This document shows, one piece after another, positions 52,105-64,000 of a stretch of 64,000 nucleotides of DNA. The stretch covers positions 323,501-387,500 of the forward strand of contig MCFG01000004.1 in NCBI GenBank assembly GCA_002104895.1, in the 5' to 3' direction. The DNA comes from Anaeromyces robustus (taxonomy: Eukaryota > Neocallimastigomycota > Neocallimastigomycetes > Neocallimastigales > Neocallimastigaceae). The position numbers and the translations under genes are program-made. Within the stretch, counting starts at the first letter, position 1; the number at the start of each line of letters is the position of its first letter. The notes below the pieces were generated by a model. The model ran no database searches. It was given only the letters and a program-made list of their open reading frames with translations, and had not been told where the DNA came from.

Positions 52105-52928
52105 GAAATATATCAATATTTATTTTAAGATATTTTATATATCACATATATTATTATGAAAAGACAATCATTTTTAATGAATATGAATAATGTTTCATAT
52201 AGATATAACAATATTTGATGATAATCAATTTTAAATAGAGTTTTTCAAATAATTCTTATTATGATAACTTTTATTATAATAATAGTTTTTATATATATTT
52301 AATAAATGATTAATGGTGGAAAGAATTTATCATTAATTTCTATATATATAAGTACATTTATAATATAAAAATAAAAATTAATATATATATACAAGTTATT
52401 AATATATATATAAAACTTTTATAATCATAAAATTATTTAATGTTTTAATACCTATTTTGAAAATTATTTAAAAATAAAAAATTTTACAATAAAAATATCT
52501 TATACCTATAAAAAAAATTATATCTTTAAAAGTTTTATTAATAATATAATCTATTGAAATATTCTAAATAAATAAATGTTCATAACTGCTTTGAATTTAT
52601 TTTTTAAGTATTTTATTTAATATTTAATTAATATATTAAACTTTAAAACTAGCTAGTTGTAATATGAATTTATGGAATATTTTATTTATTTATCGAAAAA
52701 ATGTATATATATATATTTAATAATCACCAAAAATTAAGTATATTTTTATCTAATTTTTAATATTAATATTTATTTTTAAAGAAACAAAAAACTACATATG
52801 TCAAAATTACTTTTATCAATAGGCTTAATATGTTATACAAAATAATTTTTTTTTATAAAATCCCTTTCTTTAAAATAAACGAAAAAATATTTATTTATAA
52901 AAAAAAATAAATTACTAATAATATTGTA

Positions 52929-53640
52929 AAAACAAAGCAAAACAAAACATAAATGATAATTTGAAAATTATATATCTATATATTTAGTAATTAATATATA
53001 AATAAAACTATATATATCTTAATAATAACTAGGGTTGATATTGTTAAGTTATAATAGGATTATTATTTAAATATAAAAAGTAGATTTAGTATTTTTTCGA
53101 TAGATGTAATTATATATATTTATTATTATTTTTCTCCTCTCATTTATTGGTATTTGTTTATATTATTTATTTTTTACAACTATTTAATTTCATTGAATAA
53201 ATATTGGGTACGTACTAGTGTTTCATACCTTAATTGTGGTTGGAGTATAAAAATTATGTGGTTAAGTAATAAAAATGATAAACTATATTTGAATATTAAA
53301 TATTAAATATATATATTTTTTCAATTATATATTATTCTTTTTTAGATATAAATAAAAATCTATATTAAAAGTTAAAAGATTTTATGAATTAAGGTTAAAA
53401 AATAATATAAAGTATTTAGCATAAAAAAAATGGATAAAAATAATTGTTGTTTAATAATTATACTTGGAAATAATTAATAGTTAATTATTAAAAAAGTCAA
53501 ATAATCGATAATTAATTATATATAATAAAAAAATAATTGTTAATATTATTGTAAAACAAGACAAAACAAAACAAAACAAAAACATAAATGATAATTTGAA
53601 AATTATATATACATATATATATTTAATAGTTAATATATAA
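52929..53640. repeat. Pair of about 90-bp direct repeats, 0.6 kb apart
   Basis: The block ATAAATGATAATTTGAAAA, with flanking ACAAAACAAAACA and TTAATATATAAATAAAA, occurs at about 52929-53010 and again at about 53543-53640. Confidence 0.8.
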
Positions 53641-53693
53641 ATAAAATAATAATAACTATTAAAAAATATATATATTTTTTTTTTTTTTTTTTT

Positions 53694-53816
53694 TAAAGGC
53701 TTTATTAAATGAAATAAAATTAAAATTTAAATATTACATTTTGTTTGTTTTTTTTTTTTTTAAAAGGCTTTATTAAATGAAATAAAATTAAAATTTAAAT
53801 ATTACATTTTGTTAAA
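53694..53816. repeat. Exact tandem duplication of about 50 bp
   Basis: Two copies of a unit starting AAAGGCTTTATTAAATGAAA and ending in ATTACATTTTGTT, each preceded by a T tract, at about 53694-53746 and 53763-53816. They are identical or nearly so. Confidence 0.88.
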
Positions 53817-54531
53817 GGTTAAATTAACTATTTTTCTAATCAATTAAAAATTAAACTTTTTTTTTTTTAATATATTTTAAATGTTATTTAGATTAGATGT
53901 TTTTTACCAGTCATCACTTATTAAAATCAATCTAAAAAAATTTTTTTTGATATTGATATTTAGGTGTTATGAATGAATTATACATTTAAATTTTTAAAGT
54001 TTTATTAAATAATACCTATTTTATTTTACTTTATTTTACTTTATTTTATTTTACTTTATTTTATAATTAATTTTCATATCATCTTTTTTTAAAATACTAA
54101 TTTTTTAAATTTTAATAACTAAAAATACATTCCTAGTAAAAAAAAAGAGATAATATCTAACAATTGAATTATAAAAACATAAATTTATATAATATGGATA
54201 AGTTTTAAACTTTTAATAGTAATAATGATAAAAAAAAAGTTTTATATAGTTTATTATTAATAAAGTATGATATTAATTAAACTTCATCATTAAAAAGAGT
54301 TATTGTGACATTATGGTAATATTTCCTTTGAATTGGAATTAAAAAAGAAAAAAAATTTTTAAAAATATTTAATTTAAAAATTTCATTAAAAAAAATAAAA
54401 ACATTTTTAAATTTTTAGGAATAATTATCTAATCAAATTAAAATGCCAATAAAATAATAATTAATAATTATTATTAATATTTATAATAATAATAATAATT
54501 AATTAATAATAATTAATAATAATAATAATTA

Positions 54532-54539
<8 letters not shown>

Positions 54540-54566
<27 letters not shown>

Positions 54567-54789
54567 TAATAATAAATAATAAATAATAAATAATAAATAA
54601 TAAATAATAATAATAATAATAATAATAAATAATAATAATAATAATAAATAATAAATAATAAATAATAAATAATAATAATAATAATAATAATAAATAATAA
54701 TAATAAATAAATAATAATAATAATAGTTAATAATAATAATTAATAATAATAATAATAATGAATTATAATAATTAATAATTCATTAAATA

Positions 54790-54868
<79 letters not shown>

Positions 54869-54870
54869 AT
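54540..54870. repeat. AAT/AAAT compound simple-sequence block
   Basis: Trinucleotide AAT with AATAAAT variants to about 54750, a short break, then a pure AAAT array at 54788-54870. Confidence 0.93.
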
Positions 54871-56299
54871 GAAAAGTGCTTCATTTTAAATAAGTATATT
54901 TTTAAAAAACAAATAAATTTATTTATCAAAGATTATTTAAAACTTATTTTTTTCGTTAAGATAATAACTTTATTAAATTATGACAATAGTATTGATTATT
55001 CATATTCATATCTTGTTAGGGAAATATATTAAATTTAAAATTTGACCCTTTTTGTTAGTTCAACTAATTATTTCAATAAGATAAATTGAATAATATCCTT
55101 TTTAAGATAATATAATTAAGTAAATGATATGAATGAATGAATGAATAAATAAATAAATAATAGATAAATATATTTGATAAATAAATAGTACATAAAAAGA
55201 AAATGCTGTATAATTTTAAATTTTTATAACATTTTCTATTTATATTATTTATTTGACTAATTATTATTATTATTATTTTTTTAATAGATGTATATTATTG
55301 TATTATAATATATTACTAAATAACTTTATTTAATCAAATCTATTATATGTAATCAAATTAATTATCAACATCTTATTTTTTATAAAATGAGTTACTAATA
55401 CTAAATGTTATTATTTTTCAATCTTTTTTTTTTATTTTATGTGCTGTAGTTTTAGATCGTATATTACAATATATTTCACAATATATTTAATATATTTAAT
55501 ATATTTTTTAAAAAAAAAGACGTAATTAAAAATTTTAAAGTTTTTATTTTAAATTTTAAAATTTAAAAAAAAAAAAATATATTATGTATATTTTGTATAT
55601 ATATTGTATACATTTGTCATAACCATCAATTATTTAATTAAATAAAATTTGTTATTAGTATATGTTATTAAATGTACTTTTGATAACATAAAAATAATTA
55701 TTAATTAACAATTATTATAATGATAGCAATAATTAAAAAAAATGTTTAATAAAATATATGTTATGAAACAAAGAAAATAATTATAATATTTTATACTACT
55801 ACTACTACTACTTTTTCTATAACATTAATCATAAACATATAATAAAAAATTCATTAGAATTGTAATAAAATAATTAATAAATAATAAATAATAAATAAAT
55901 ATAATAAAAAAAAAATAATAATAATTACAATTATTATATAATAGTAAATCTATATCAATATATTAATAATGGAAAAGACATTTTGGCAAAATTAAGGAAA
56001 CAAATTCTTGTATTATTATTATTCAAATAATAGTATTTTAATTTTAAATTTGTTTCATTTAGTTTTTATTATTTTAATTAATTTTTCATGTGTTTTTTTT
56101 TAATATTACTATCTTTATTTTTTTTATTTTATTAATGAAATAGATAATTTATTATAAAAGATAATAAATAATAATTAATAAATATTGAAAATTATTTATC
56201 GTTATATAAGATAATAATAAAACTACAATTTATAGAGGGTTTCCTTTTAGAGATTATAAAATATAATAAATATGATTTTAACAAAAATGTGTTGAACTA

Positions 56300-56510
56300 T
56301 AGAATTTATTATCATTATATAATGATAATAATAAAACTACAACAAAAATAAGTAGATTATTATTTTCCTTTATAATGACAATGATAAAACTTCAACAAAT
56401 ACAACAAAAATAAGTAGATTAATATTTTCCTTTATAATGACAGTGATAAAATTACAATAAAAAATAAGTAGATTATTATTTTCTTTTATAATGACAATTA
56501 TTACTTTTTT
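56300..56510. repeat. Threefold tandem repeat of about 65 bp
   Basis: The unit containing AAAATAAGTAGATTATTATT, then TTCCTTTATAATGACA and GATAAAA, appears three times in a row with minor changes and small length differences. A partial fourth copy without AAGTAGATT precedes it. Confidence 0.85.
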
Positions 56511-57703
56511 TTTAATTGATAATTCAATGTAAGTTATAAAGGACATTTCAAATATGGATAAAGATAATAAAGAAAATTAATAATTTTTTTTTTTTTTTTT
56601 TTTTACTTTTTTTTTTTTTTTTTAATTTTTTTTTTTCATTTTTATTATTATGAGTTAGCATAATTGTTTTAATGTTATCTTATCAATGCTTTACTGTTAT
56701 TTATTTTCATGTGGCAAATAATTAAAAATAAACATAATTAATAAAAATGTTAAAAATAAACATAATTAATAAAAATGTTTAATTTATATTTATTTATATT
56801 TATTTAATGATAGTCATAAGATTAATAAAAAAAATAATTAAATTTTAAATGACAATTAATATTTAATATTTAATATTTAATATTTGAATAAATGTGTATG
56901 ATTTATTGTTATCAAACTTTTTTTTTTTTTTTTGTATTATGTAATTATTATTATTATTTAATTATTATTATTTAATTATTATTATTTAAATATTATTATG
57001 ATCTATTATTAAAATTAAAATTATTATGATATTAAATGTTATTATCATTTTTTTCTTTTTTTGTATAAATTGCTATTGACTATTTTATTTTTTATGTTTT
57101 TGACATGATACACAATAAATCTTTGTAAATGGTGGTGAGGAAATTAATTTTTTAATTAAATTAAAAATGATAATAAATATTAAATAAATATGATAAAATT
57201 TAAAATAATGTTAGGGTATTATTAAATCGATTAGGAATTTAAATATATATTATGTAATAAAATGAATAAATCAATGAATGAATAAATAAATCAAATAAAT
57301 AAACAAAGTGAATGAATCCATAAATAAATAATTAATATTATAATTAATGAATTAATTATAGTTCAGTTCAAAGGGATATAATAAATAATTATTATAATTA
57401 ATAAATAAGAGACAACTAATTTTTTATTATTTAAGTCAATAAAATATTAAAATTAATTAATTTTTATATATTTAATAGTTTATTTTATTTTTTTTTTTTA
57501 CAATTTTCGTTTTTATCAAATATTTATTTTTAATATGTAAATTTATTTCTTTTTATTATTATACAGTTAAATTTAATTAAAAAATTATTTATATTTATAT
57601 TTTTTTATTCATTTATTTAAGTTTAGAGATAAGGAATTTAATTTATAGATAAGAAAAAAAATAAATTATCAATAAATTATTAAATTATTAAATTAATAAA
57701 TTA

Positions 57704-57801
57704 ATAAATAATAAATAATAAATAATAAATAATAAATAATAAATAATAAATAATAAATAATAAATAATAAATAATAAATAATAAATAATAAATAATAAAT
57801 A
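57704..57801. repeat. (AATAAAT)n heptamer array
   Basis: About 14 uninterrupted copies of a 7-bp unit, unusual beside the 3- and 4-bp units seen elsewhere. Confidence 0.93.
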
Positions 57802-58596
57802 AATTAAAACCAAAAAAAAAAAAAAAATAAAAAAAAAATTTTTTTTCTTAAAATTTAAAGTTTTATTTTTTTTTGATTAGAAACAAATATATATATTATA
57901 TAAATAATGTTTTATATTTTAATTCTTATTGGTAATTTTTATAGTATTTTTCCGTTTCAATTTAAGTTTAATTTTATGTAATTATCACATAAATATTCAT
58001 ACAAAAGAACACGTGTAAATATTCTTATGTGAATATTTGAAAAATCCTATATTATATTTTTTTTTATACTTAATTTAGTTACTTAAAAAATTTCCTGTAT
58101 AATTATTAAATTTATATGACAGATGATATGTCATTTAGTATAATCATGTATATTAACAATTATATTATTTTTATTTAATTGTAATATATAATTAATATAC
58201 ATGATGTTAAAGAAGTAATAACTTGGGGGTGAATGATTTATTCATAATAACAATTTGAGGTTATATTTCTTCTTTAATTTTTTTGTTAACATTACTAAAA
58301 GATCATAATTATTGTTTTCCTTTTTTTTTTCTATTATTAAAAGGTCATATTTATTAAATATTATTTTAGTTAGTCATTTTATTTTTTAAAAAGTTTAATT
58401 TATATAGTTTTATTTATTTATTTTTCTTATTACCAAAAGGTTCATTATTTATTATTCGTTTTTCCTCTGTTACAGATGTTTTATTATAATTATATTATAA
58501 TATAAAAAAAATTATTATAAAATATATAACGGTCTATTTAATATAATATAAATTTTTTTTTTTTATTATAATCAATATAATCATCCTTAAAAATAT

Positions 58597-58599
58597 TAA

Positions 58600-58647
<48 letters not shown>

Positions 58648-58685
58648 AATAAATAAATAAATAAATAAATAAATAAAAAATAAAT
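58597..58685. repeat. (AAAT)n microsatellite
   Basis: AAAT array with one AAT slip near 58646. Confidence 0.93.
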
Positions 58686-60304
58686 AAATTAAAAGTTAAG
58701 TAAATTCTATTTTACTTTTTTATTATTTATTTGATTCTATAATGAATAAAAAGATAAAAAATAATCTTTTTTTTGATAAAAAAAAATCTTTTTTTTTTTG
58801 ATAAAAATTAAATAATTAATATATTATGATTAAATTGCAATATATTATTTAAGGTTTTTTGGCTTATCTTTTGAATTAAATAAATAAGGAAAATATGGAT
58901 TAATAATTAAAATATATTAACCTTAAAGATAACTATTTATATATTATATATATTATTATGTTAATAAAAATTCGACAATATAATAAAATTTTTAAGCAAA
59001 TTCTTTTTTTTTTTTTTTTTTCATAATAATATAATAAAATATTAAAAAAAAAGCTAAAGTATAAATATACATTAATGAATATAAATAAATATATTTTAAT
59101 ATATTTGTAAATATATTATTATATATAATATAAATATATATAAATTATTAAATTAATTATATATTTTATAATATACGCTAGAATATACTATTTATAAATA
59201 GTAATAATATATAACTATCAATTTTATTATAAGTTACTATTTATTTTTAAATTAAATAGATGAGATGGTATTAAGTCAACTGATGAAATTAAGTTATTAA
59301 ATATTTACATATTTTACTATATAATAAGAATATACTTTATTAAATTGAAAATATATTAATTAATTTAGTATATATTATATTATATAAGACATGATTATAA
59401 TGATAATATATTATTAATTATTTATATTTTATTTTATATACATATTTTATTTTTTTTAGATAGATATAAAATAAATATTTTTTTTTAAAAAAATTGTTTT
59501 GATAAAATATTATAATATATAGGAATATATATTAATTAAAATAATATATATTGTAAGTGCATTTATAATATATTATAACCATATATTAACAATATAATTC
59601 TTTTTATGTTAAATAAATAATTTTTTTAAAAAAGATTAAAAAAAAACAATTAATTTTCATAATTAATATAGTTAAAATCTATATTTTATTATTATATTAA
59701 AAAAAAAAAAAAAAAAAAGAAATATAAAAAGAAGAAAATTTCATTCAAAAAAAAAAAAAAAAATTAATAGATTATACTTTTAACAAAAGTTTATCATAAT
59801 TTTTTTTACTATAAAATTTTTTATTTTAAAATAAAACGAAATTAATAATTTGTGTTTTTGATGATTTAATTAAATTTTATTAAATAATAATAATAAAACA
59901 ATTATTTAAAAAATATTTTATTCACAATAAACTAAAATACTAAAAAAAAAAGACAAAACAAAGCGAAACATTCTATCTGCAAGTTTAATATTAACAAAGT
60001 ATTGTATATATTTAAATAAAGATATATAACGATAAATAAAAAAAAAATAATAAAAAAATAACAGAACAAAATAAATATATTTAAAAAGAATTGGCACAAA
60101 AAATAAATAAAAATTACAAAAAAAAAAAGAAATTATTTTAAAGAATATAATATGTTAAATTAATTTTGAAGTCAATAAAAGATATACATATTATTTTAAT
60201 AAGAATAACAAAGTTTTTATAACCAATAAATAAATAAAATAAATAAAAAATTTTTTTCTCAAAAGCTTATTTAGTTTTTTTTTTTAAATAATAAAAATAT
60301 AACA

Positions 60305-61651
60305 ATGAGTACAATGTGTGAAGAAATTAGACCTTTTTCTCCAAATAGAAAAAGAAAATATATTACAGCAAAATCAGCTGCTTATTATAGAAAAAAGAAT
60401 ATTGAAATTCAGTCAAGAGTTACAAATTTAAATAGAAAATGGATGAATGTTAATAACCAAGAATATGGTGTTGATCCACGTTTTACTTTTTCAGTTATGA
60501 CTTATAATGTACTTTCACATAAATTAGCTGATAGACATGATTATTTATATCGTTCTTGTAATCCTAATTTTGTAAGTTGGAAATACAGAAGAGATAATTT
60601 AGCTTTAGAAATGTTAACTTATAATTCAGATATAATTTGTCTTCAAGAAGTTGATTGTACTGAATATAAAACCTTTTTTAAAGGTATTATGGAACAAGCT
60701 GGTTATACTAGTTTTTACAAAAAAAGAACTGGTGTAGAAGAAGATGGTTTAGCTATATTTGTTAAGAAAAGTGAATATAATGTACTTTTAAGTCAACCAG
60801 TTGAATATAAAATGACAGAGCTTTCACCATCTTTAAATAGAGATAATGTAGCATTAATAGCTGTAATTGAACATAAAGTTACAAAAGTTAGACTTTGTGT
60901 TGCTACAACTCATCTTTTATTTAACCCAAATCAGGGTATAATTAAAGTTGCACAATATCAAACATTAGTTCTTACTATCAGAGAAATACTTAAAAATTAT
61001 AAGGATTATGATGTAAATATTCCAATCATCATTACTGGTGATTTTAATACCCTTGCTAACAGTATCCTTTATAACTATATAGTAACTGGTAAAGAAAAAA
61101 TTAAAACTTTAATCAATGAAACCAAGACTTTAAGTGGTCAACAAGGTGATAATTTCCATAAACTTTCTTATTCTGAATACAATAAAGAACATAAAAGTTG
61201 TTGTCATGAAGATTACAATAAATGTATGAATATTATTAAAGAATTTTTACAATTACATGATAATCATGATGAAAGTGAAATAAATAATAATGATACCGTA
61301 TTATATTCCCCATTTAAATTAAAATCTGTATACCATACTCATCAAAATAATACTAGTTATAAAGAAAGAAATTATGTTACCTCCTATATAAATTATAATA
61401 AATCATTAGTCGATTATATCTATTATTCTGATGGTTTAGATGTAAAGACTGCTAGTAAAGAACCAATGGCTAATGCTATTAATCATAAAGAATTAAAAAT
61501 AGTACCAATTAAGTGTTTAGAACCACTTGACAGAAGTTATCCATATAATTTACCAAATAGAAATTTCCCAAGTGATCATTGTTCACTTGTAACTATTTTT
61601 AATTTATACCAATTAAGAGTTAATAATAAAAATAATACCAATAAATTATAA
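60305..61651 (+). CDS. Angel/CCR4-type endonuclease-exonuclease-phosphatase protein
   Basis: Single 448-residue ORF, no introns visible. The EEP fold is complete: VMTYNVL with Asn68, CLQEVD with Glu115, DGLAIFVKK, ATTHLLFNP with His203, ITGDFN with Asp246 and Asn248, VDYIYYSDGL, and the closing FPSDHCSL with Asp424 and His425. LADRHDYLYRSCNPNFVSWKYRR is in the style of the Angel/nocturnin branch of CCR4-like proteins and lacks the leucine-rich repeats of true Ccr4. Relatives remove poly(A) tails or, for Angel proteins, 2',3'-cyclic phosphates from RNA ends; which applies here is not decided by sequence. The N-terminus is short and basic (NRKRKYITAKSAAYYRKK), possibly RNA-binding or targeting. 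The ATG at 60305 has an adjacent second Met at codon 4. Confidence 0.9.
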   Translation: MSTMCEEIRPFSPNRKRKYITAKSAAYYRKKNIEIQSRVTNLNRKWMNVNNQEYGVDPRFTFSVMTYNVLSHKLADRHDYLYRSCNPNFVSWKYRRDNLALEMLTYNSDIICLQEVDCTEYKTFFKGIMEQAGYTSFYKKRTGVEEDGLAIFVKKSEYNVLLSQPVEYKMTELSPSLNRDNVALIAVIEHKVTKVRLCVATTHLLFNPNQGIIKVAQYQTLVLTIREILKNYKDYDVNIPIIITGDFNTLANSILYNYIVTGKEKIKTLINETKTLSGQQGDNFHKLSYSEYNKEHKSCCHEDYNKCMNIIKEFLQLHDNHDESEINNNDTVLYSPFKLKSVYHTHQNNTSYKERNYVTSYINYNKSLVDYIYYSDGLDVKTASKEPMANAINHKELKIVPIKCLEPLDRSYPYNLPNRNFPSDHCSLVTIFNLYQLRVNNKNNTNKL

Positions 61652-62310
61652 AGTAACAAATATAAAAACAAAAACAAATATAAAAAAAATAATAAAAAAT
61701 TCTATCATAAATATACTTGTAAATAATCTATTATATATACCATAATATTCTTTTGTATTGGAAGGTTTTACAAAAGAAAAAAAAAACAAAAACAAAAAAC
61801 AAAAATAAAAACGAAAGGAGGTTTCATATTTTTAATATTACTAATAATATATAAAAAAGATATTATTATTAATATAATGATAATTATACCATAATAACAA
61901 AAAAAAAAAACAAAAAAAAAAGTTATTATTTATTTATCATCTTTTTTATATATAATATTAAAAATATATCGGTTTTTTCATTGGGGAAAATTAAAACATT
62001 TTTTTTTTTTCTATTTATCTATAATATATATAACCATAACTATAATTAATTAATAATTTTTTTTGTAAACCATAAAATATTTTAATTTATTTAATATCAA
62101 TCAAATAATTATAAAAATAATAAAATAAAAAAAAAAAAAATAAAATAATAAAATAAAGTGAAATAAAAATAAAATAAAATAAAGTAAAAATTTTAAGTAT
62201 TAATATAATTTAAGTGTTTTATATAAAGTTTTTTTTTTTTTTTATTTTCCATAAGTTATTATAAAACCTTTCATAAATTAATTTGTTAATTTTAATTTGT
62301 GATTCTATAT

Positions 62311-62345
<35 letters not shown>

Positions 62346-62404
62346 TAATATTATGGGGGATAATTTTATATTACCTTTTTTCCTTTTTTGTATTTATAAG
62401 CATA

Positions 62405-62440
<36 letters not shown>

Positions 62441-63357
62441 AGAAATATGATAATTAACTAAAATAAGTAATATTAAAATAAATTACATACAATATATAAA
62501 TAAAAAAAATATTTTTATTTTTATTATAAGTAAAATCCTGCTAACCCCACACAAAGTATGGAACAGGAAGCTCTTTGAACTTTTGTGAAGATGAATATAA
62601 ATTTATTACAAAAAAAAAAAAATATCTAGTAATATACAGATTTTTTATTTTATTTTAGAGTTGTTATCAACCTAACATTCTTCAACACCAAGATCATTTA
62701 GAAATATTATTATTAGTATTTCTAAATTAAGATATTATTTCAACTACAGAATCTTTTATAAAATAATGATAATGATAATCTTAAAAGGAAAAGTTTAGTG
62801 GGAAACTAAAAATATTATTTCTTTCTTTGTTTTATAATATTGCATCGTTTAGAGAGTGGAGTTAAAAATCTAATACCCCACTGAAATTATTATAATTTCA
62901 TAAATTTATTATAAATATTTTTTTTTTTTCATATTATACGTTTATAATTATATAGAATTTTTTATCTATTTTTTTTTTTATATTTCTTGTTCATTTTTTA
63001 TTGTGTATTAGCTTTTGATAGTATTATTATTATTATTATTCATTTTTTTTTTAGCTTTATAGTATAACTATATTTCAATAAGAAAAGGAAATGAAAAAAA
63101 AAAAAATTATTATCAGGAGTATTTTAAATCGAATACTCTTGGTAATAATAATTGATAAAACACAGTAATTTGTGTTTGCAAAAAAATTAATTATTATTAT
63201 TGTGTTTTATCCAGTAGTTTGTGTTTTGAAAAAAAAAAAAAAAATTATTTATCATTGTTACGTTACTGGAGTCATTTTTATTTAATATTGAATATGATTA
63301 TCGATGAAAACTATTTTTAATGGATACATTATTATTATTATTATTATTATTTTTCAT

Positions 63358-63389
<32 letters not shown>

Positions 63390-64000
63390 TATATATATTA
63401 TTTTTTCTAATTTTTATTATAATATCTTTTATTTCTTTAGAAAAAAGTATTTTATTTATTTATTTTTATTTTATTTTAAATAAAAGAATAATAATAATAA
63501 TTTACAAAATCATTTAATATATTAAAGAAAGTAAACATTTTATTACAATAATTTTTAGAAAAAGTACCAAAAAAAAAAAAAAAAAATTTTTTTCATATAA
63601 TATTATTAAAAGTATTTTTAAAATAAATAAATATATATATATATGTATGCTATTCTTTTCTATAACTCATATATTGATAATGAATCTTAACATTATTATT
63701 ATCGCAATTATCAACTACGACAACTAGCATAATAAATGAATATATTAAGATAATGTTCTTTATATAAATTATTAATTTTTACATAAAATTATTGTATTGT
63801 ATTGGACATACTTATATATAGGTTTGACAATTACAGTAATTTAACATACAGAAAAAAAACATAAGACTTTAAGAATTCGAATAATAATTTTAGTCATTCA
63901 TTATAAATTCAGTTTTTTATTTTAATTTATTATTGTTATTATATTTTTTTAATATTACAATAAAAAAAATATTCATATATATATTTAATTTATATATATT
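61652..64000. other. Intergenic DNA, 3' flank of the Angel-like gene
   Basis: No intact gene seen. Homopolymers occur at 62313-62343 and 62407-62438. A short GC-richer island at about 62536-62595 and an inverted-repeat structure at about 63116-63230 are described among the findings. The open frame at 63320-63517 is simple sequence. Confidence 0.65.

Overview
The window looks like nuclear DNA of an anaerobic gut fungus (Neocallimastigomycota, close to Neocallimastix or Piromyces). The reasons are an extremely AT-rich background with long homopolymers and ATTT/AAT microsatellites, short GT-AG introns, and proteins full of Asn, Ser and Gln runs. There is also a gene for the hydrogenosomal [FeFe]-hydrogenase maturase HydG with an organelle-targeting N-terminus, and a bacterial-type gene of the kind often found transferred into rumen fungi. 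The species is inferred, not proven.

Layout. 1-4.2 kb: intergenic. 4.2-9.0 kb (minus): ten-exon STRAD/STE20-like kinase whose catalytic motifs are degraded. 11.9-15.4 kb (minus): four-exon SulP anion transporter with a STAS domain. 16.9-17.7 kb: decayed ankyrin-repeat coding DNA. 18.7-19.0 kb: 300-bp element with inverted ends and a GC-richer core. 19.7-20.8 kb: bacterial-type alpha/beta hydrolase with a Shine-Dalgarno-like site, the tail of an upstream ORF and an intrinsic-terminator-like hairpin. 22.1-23.2 kb: ribosomal protein uL14 (RPL23). 24.2-27.1 kb: two remnants of a non-LTR retrotransposon. 29.5-31.4 kb (minus): HydG. 34.2-34.9 kb: Zim17/DNLZ-type zinc-finger protein. 38.5-40.7 kb: DUF829/TMEM53-like hydrolase. 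42.6-46.2 kb (minus): presenilin preceded in the same reading frame by a MYND zinc finger. 46.2-60.3 kb: 14-kb gene-poor stretch of repeats and faint coding relics. 60.3-61.7 kb: Angel/CCR4-type EEP phosphatase. 61.7-64 kb: intergenic.

Function. HydG and the Zim17-like protein both carry mitochondrial-type presequences and fit a mitochondrion-derived hydrogenosome: one helps assemble the hydrogenase H-cluster, the other is expected to keep organellar Hsp70 soluble. The other genes are independent cellular functions and no operon-like fungal clustering is seen. The hydrolase is the exception, with the layout of a bacterial operon gene.

The two most unusual items are the MYND-presenilin fusion and the bacterial transcription unit. 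All exon joins given here were worked out by hand from GT-AG sites and reading phase. No database search was possible.
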